Position numbers and translations under genes: made by a program. A stretch of 64,000 nucleotides of DNA from NCBI GenBank assembly GCA_036005845.1, contig DASYQD010000059.1:1-64000 (forward strand), written 5' to 3'. Below, piece by piece: positions 61,661-64,000 of the stretch; position 1 is the first letter of the stretch; every line of letters begins with the position of its first letter. The notes below the pieces were generated by a model, which saw nothing but the letters and a program-made list of their open reading frames with translations, ran no database searches and was not told where the DNA came from. This stretch comes from DASYQD01 sp036005845 (GTDB lineage: Bacteria > Acidobacteriota > Thermoanaerobaculia > Multivoradales > JAIOJS01).

Positions 61661-64000
61661 ATGAGACCGCGCTCGAACTCGCGCGGACGCCGGCGCCGCG
61701 GACGCTCGCGCGGCCAGGGCCAAGGCCCCGGCCAGGGCCTCAGCCAAGCACCAGGTCAAGATCAAGGTCCGCCTCTCGACGGCTCGCAGCCGCTGCCGCT
61801 CTTCAAACGCGCGGCGTCGCACTTCGAGCCCGGCGACCGCCAGCGCGGCCAGGACTACTTCCACGAGGGGCGCGCGCAGCTCGAGATCGAGGGCGAGCGC
61901 GCCCGCGGCAAGGTCGCCGGCGCCGAGCAGCCTTTCTACCGCGTCGGCGTCGACTGGTCGCGCGTCGCCACCGACCGCGTGCTGCACGCCTACTGCGACT
62001 GCCAGCGCTTCGCGGACGGCAAGCCCTGCAAGCACGTGTGGGCGACGCTGCTGGCGCTCGGCGAGGCAGCGCCGGAGGGGCAGCCGGCCGGCAAAGATCG
62101 GCTGTCGCTGCGCCGCGACCGCGCCGCCAACTGGACCGACCTCGGCCCGCCGCCGCCGATGGAAGAGCGGCGCGAGCCGCAGGGCAACGGCTATCCGCCG
62201 CGCATGGATCGTCCAGAACGCCCGGACCGCCTGGATCGCGGCCGGCGCGGGCGCGATCGCATCCCTCCCGGACGGCGCATGCGGCTGCGGCCGCTCGAGA
62301 GCTCGTGGCGCTCGCAGCTCGCGGCGGTGCGCGAGGAGGTGTCGCGGCTCGCCGCGGTGCCGGCGCATAGCGCGGGTGCCGCCGCGGCCGCGAGCCCGGG
62401 CGGCGCCGCCTCCACGCCCACCGGCATCCGCCTGCTCGTCGACACCGGCGCCGCCGAGACCAGCGGCCTGCTGCTCGACGTCTTCGAATCGGCGCCGGGT
62501 GGGCCCGGCAAGCCCGCCAAGCTGCGGCGCACGTCGCTCAGCAGCGAGCAGCTCGAGCGCCTCCTGCTGCCGCGCCGCACCGGCGACGATGCGGGCCAGT
62601 CGCCGGAGCCGCCGGCCCTCGTCACCGCGCTGCCGCCCGAGCCGCCCAACCGCCCGGTGCGCGGGCGGCGTCCCTTCGGCCCGATGCCGCGCCAGGGCAC
62701 GCAGCGCTTCCGGCTGCCGCCGCGCCTCTACGAGTCGGTGCTGCCGCGACTGTGCGCGCGTGGGGTGCTCGGGTGGTGGGACGGTCGCAACCCAGTCGAC
62801 TCGGCGCCGCTGATCTGGGACGACGGCGCGCCGTGGCGGCTGGCGTTGCGGCTGCAGGTTCCTGGCGCCGGCGCCGCGCGCCTCTCCGGCGCGCTCGAGC
62901 GCGATCACGCATCCGGAGGGGAGCAAGCATCCGGAGGAGAACAAGAACGCGTGCCGCTCTCCTCCGCCGTCGCCGTGCTCGGCATCGTCATCTCACCCAA
63001 CGGCAGCGAGCCGCCGCCGGCGCTGGCGCTCTTCCCCGACACGCTGGCGCGCATGGAGGCGGTGCCGGCGCGCGACCTGCCGTGGCTGGCGCTGCTGCGC
63101 GACACCGGCGAGGTCGTGGTGCCGCAGGAGGAGCTCGCCGAAGCGCTGACCTCGCTGCTGGAGTTGCCGGCGCTGCCGCCGCTGGAGACGCCGGAAGGCT
63201 TGCAGCTCTCGGGCGAGCCCGCGAAGCCGGTGCCGAAGCTGGTGCTCGAGCCCGACCCGGCGCCGGCGTGGACCAACCCGCCGCTGCTGGCGCAGCTCTC
63301 GTATCTGTATGGCGGCGCGCAGGTGAGCGCCGGCGACCCACGGCCGGCCGTCATCGATCCCGAGGGGCAGCGCTTCCTGCGCCGTGACTCCGACGCCGAG
63401 CACCGCTCCCTCGTGCGCCTGCTGGAGCTCGGCTTCAAGCCGGTGGTGTCGGCCTCGGGACAGGGGCACGGGCTCGAGCTCAACCCGCGCGACCTGCCGG
63501 CCGTCGCCGAGCCGCTGCTGCGCGAAGGCTGGGCGGTCGAGGTGCACGGCACGACGCTGCGCCCCCCCAAGCCCCCGTCGCTGCGCATCGAGAGCGGCAT
63601 CGACTGGTTCCAGCTCTCCGGCGACGTCGAGTTCGGCGGCGCGGATCGCTTGGAGATGAAGCAGCTTCTCGCCGCGATCTCCAAGGGCGAGCGCTTCGTC
63701 AAGCTCTCCGACGGCTCGCAGGGGCTGGTGCCCGCCGAGTGGATGACGACTTACGACTCGCTCGCCAAGCTGGCGCAGGGCGAGACCGACGACGGCTTGC
63801 GCTTCCTCTCGTCGCAGGCGCTGCTCGTGGATGCGCTGCTCACCGCCCTGCCGCCGCCGTCGGTGGACGAGTCCTTCGCCGCGTTGCGCGACCGGCTCGG
63901 CTCTTTCGAGCGCATCAAGGCGAAGAAGGAGCCGAAGAACTTCAGCGGCGAGCTGCGCGGCTACCAGCGCCAGGGTCTCGGCTGGCTCGACTTCCTGCGC
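61661..64000 (+). CDS. SWIM zinc-finger SNF2-family helicase, 3' truncated
   Basis: The first 780 residues of a longer protein are in the window. An Arg/Gly/Gln-rich tail precedes a SWIM zinc finger, HAYCDCQRFADGKPCKHVWA (about 109-128). A long SNF2-associated region follows (ESGIDWFQLSGDVEFGGADR, KGERFVKLSDGSQGLVPAEW). The window ends just as the helicase core begins, at ELRGYQRQGLGWLDFLR, so the Walker motifs lie outside. Bacterial SWIM/SNF2 proteins are DNA-dependent ATPases of unclear role, sometimes in defence or repair. The ATG at 61661 is the first start after an in-frame stop at 61643. There is a short tandem duplication, GCATCCGGAGGGGAGCAA and a near copy, at 62908-62943. No defence partners are visible here. 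Confidence 0.88.
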   Translation, partial: MRPRSNSRGRRRRGRSRGQGQGPGQGLSQAPGQDQGPPLDGSQPLPLFKRAASHFEPGDRQRGQDYFHEGRAQLEIEGERARGKVAGAEQPFYRVGVDWSRVATDRVLHAYCDCQRFADGKPCKHVWATLLALGEAAPEGQPAGKDRLSLRRDRAANWTDLGPPPPMEERREPQGNGYPPRMDRPERPDRLDRGRRGRDRIPPGRRMRLRPLESSWRSQLAAVREEVSRLAAVPAHSAGAAAAASPGGAASTPTGIRLLVDTGAAETSGLLLDVFESAPGGPGKPAKLRRTSLSSEQLERLLLPRRTGDDAGQSPEPPALVTALPPEPPNRPVRGRRPFGPMPRQGTQRFRLPPRLYESVLPRLCARGVLGWWDGRNPVDSAPLIWDDGAPWRLALRLQVPGAGAARLSGALERDHASGGEQASGGEQERVPLSSAVAVLGIVISPNGSEPPPALALFPDTLARMEAVPARDLPWLALLRDTGEVVVPQEELAEALTSLLELPALPPLETPEGLQLSGEPAKPVPKLVLEPDPAPAWTNPPLLAQLSYLYGGAQVSAGDPRPAVIDPEGQRFLRRDSDAEHRSLVRLLELGFKPVVSASGQGHGLELNPRDLPAVAEPLLREGWAVEVHGTTLRPPKPPSLRIESGIDWFQLSGDVEFGGADRLEMKQLLAAISKGERFVKLSDGSQGLVPAEWMTTYDSLAKLAQGETDDGLRFLSSQALLVDALLTALPPPSVDESFAALRDRLGSFERIKAKKEPKNFSGELRGYQRQGLGWLDFLR

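Noticed and set aside
62908..62943. Short tandem repeat in the SNF2 gene considered as a mobile-element or CRISPR-like repeat
   Set aside because: There are only two 18-bp copies, in frame inside the gene; this is simple slippage expansion. No CRISPR array is present anywhere in the window.

Overview
The window is about 70% G+C, densely packed and bacterial. It most resembles an Acidobacteriota genome of the Thermoanaerobaculia type. That guess rests on secreted proteins built of ELWxSDGTxxGT repeats, sulfatase-TPR and kinase-TPR/TolB-like fusions, a planctomycete/acidobacterial ECF sigma factor next to a kinase, PEP/pyruvate-binding two-receiver proteins and Asp-box propellers. No rRNA, confirmed tRNA, CRISPR, phage or insertion sequence was found. 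Both ends cut through genes.

Layout. 1-5.2 kb: a 5'-truncated Asp-box/sortilin-like propeller, a palindromic intergenic repeat and a YfhO-type membrane protein. 5.2-7.1 kb: a VapC/AbrB toxin-antitoxin pair and an AlaX-type alanyl-tRNA editing enzyme. 7.2-13.6 kb: two translationally coupled secreted repeat proteins. 13.6-17.4 kb: an MFS carrier, an SDR and an ECF42-type sigma factor with its YCII/DGPF partner and a recognisable autoregulated promoter. 17.6-23.5 kb: a fatty-acid beta-oxidation operon (MerR regulator, thiolase, hydroxyacyl-CoA dehydrogenase/enoyl-CoA hydratase, acyl-CoA dehydrogenase) behind a perfect 16-bp operator palindrome. 23.6-27.6 kb: a second toxin-antitoxin pair (PIN/Phd), the bifunctional phenylalanine enzyme PheA and a sulfatase-like/TPR protein. 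27.7-34.7 kb: two tandem paralogous secreted zinc metalloproteases ending in a strong terminator. 34.8-41.5 kb: a PEP/pyruvate-binding signalling protein, two lipoproteins (one with a caspase-clan-like His/Cys pair) and glutamate dehydrogenase, preceded by a possible small RNA or attenuator.

41.9-49.3 kb: an NTF2-like protein, an Lgt-family transferase, a choice-of-anchor lipoprotein, a rhombosortase on the opposite strand, a stop-less composite of two secreted modules with C-terminal membrane tags, and a thiosulfate sulfurtransferase. 49.4-54 kb: an ECF sigma factor translationally coupled to a 1337-residue Ser/Thr kinase with two TolB-like/TPR modules. 54-61.4 kb: a methyltransferase, an SBP56/methanethiol-oxidase-like protein, a second Ser/Thr kinase with a propeller sensor, a DUF2891 protein, a cupin and a VOC protein. 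61.6-64 kb: the 5' part of a SWIM/SNF2 helicase.

Regulation visible in the sequence: the ECF42 promoter, the fad-operon palindrome, nested operators at both toxin-antitoxin loci, several apparently leaderless starts (vapB, alaX, phd, pheA and the short-leader sulfatase gene) and a Shine-Dalgarno-sequestering hairpin before the SBP56-like gene. The most unusual region is 43.1-48.5 kb. There one minus-strand frame stays open across two secreted modules, the antisense of a rhombosortase gene and a separate lipoprotein.
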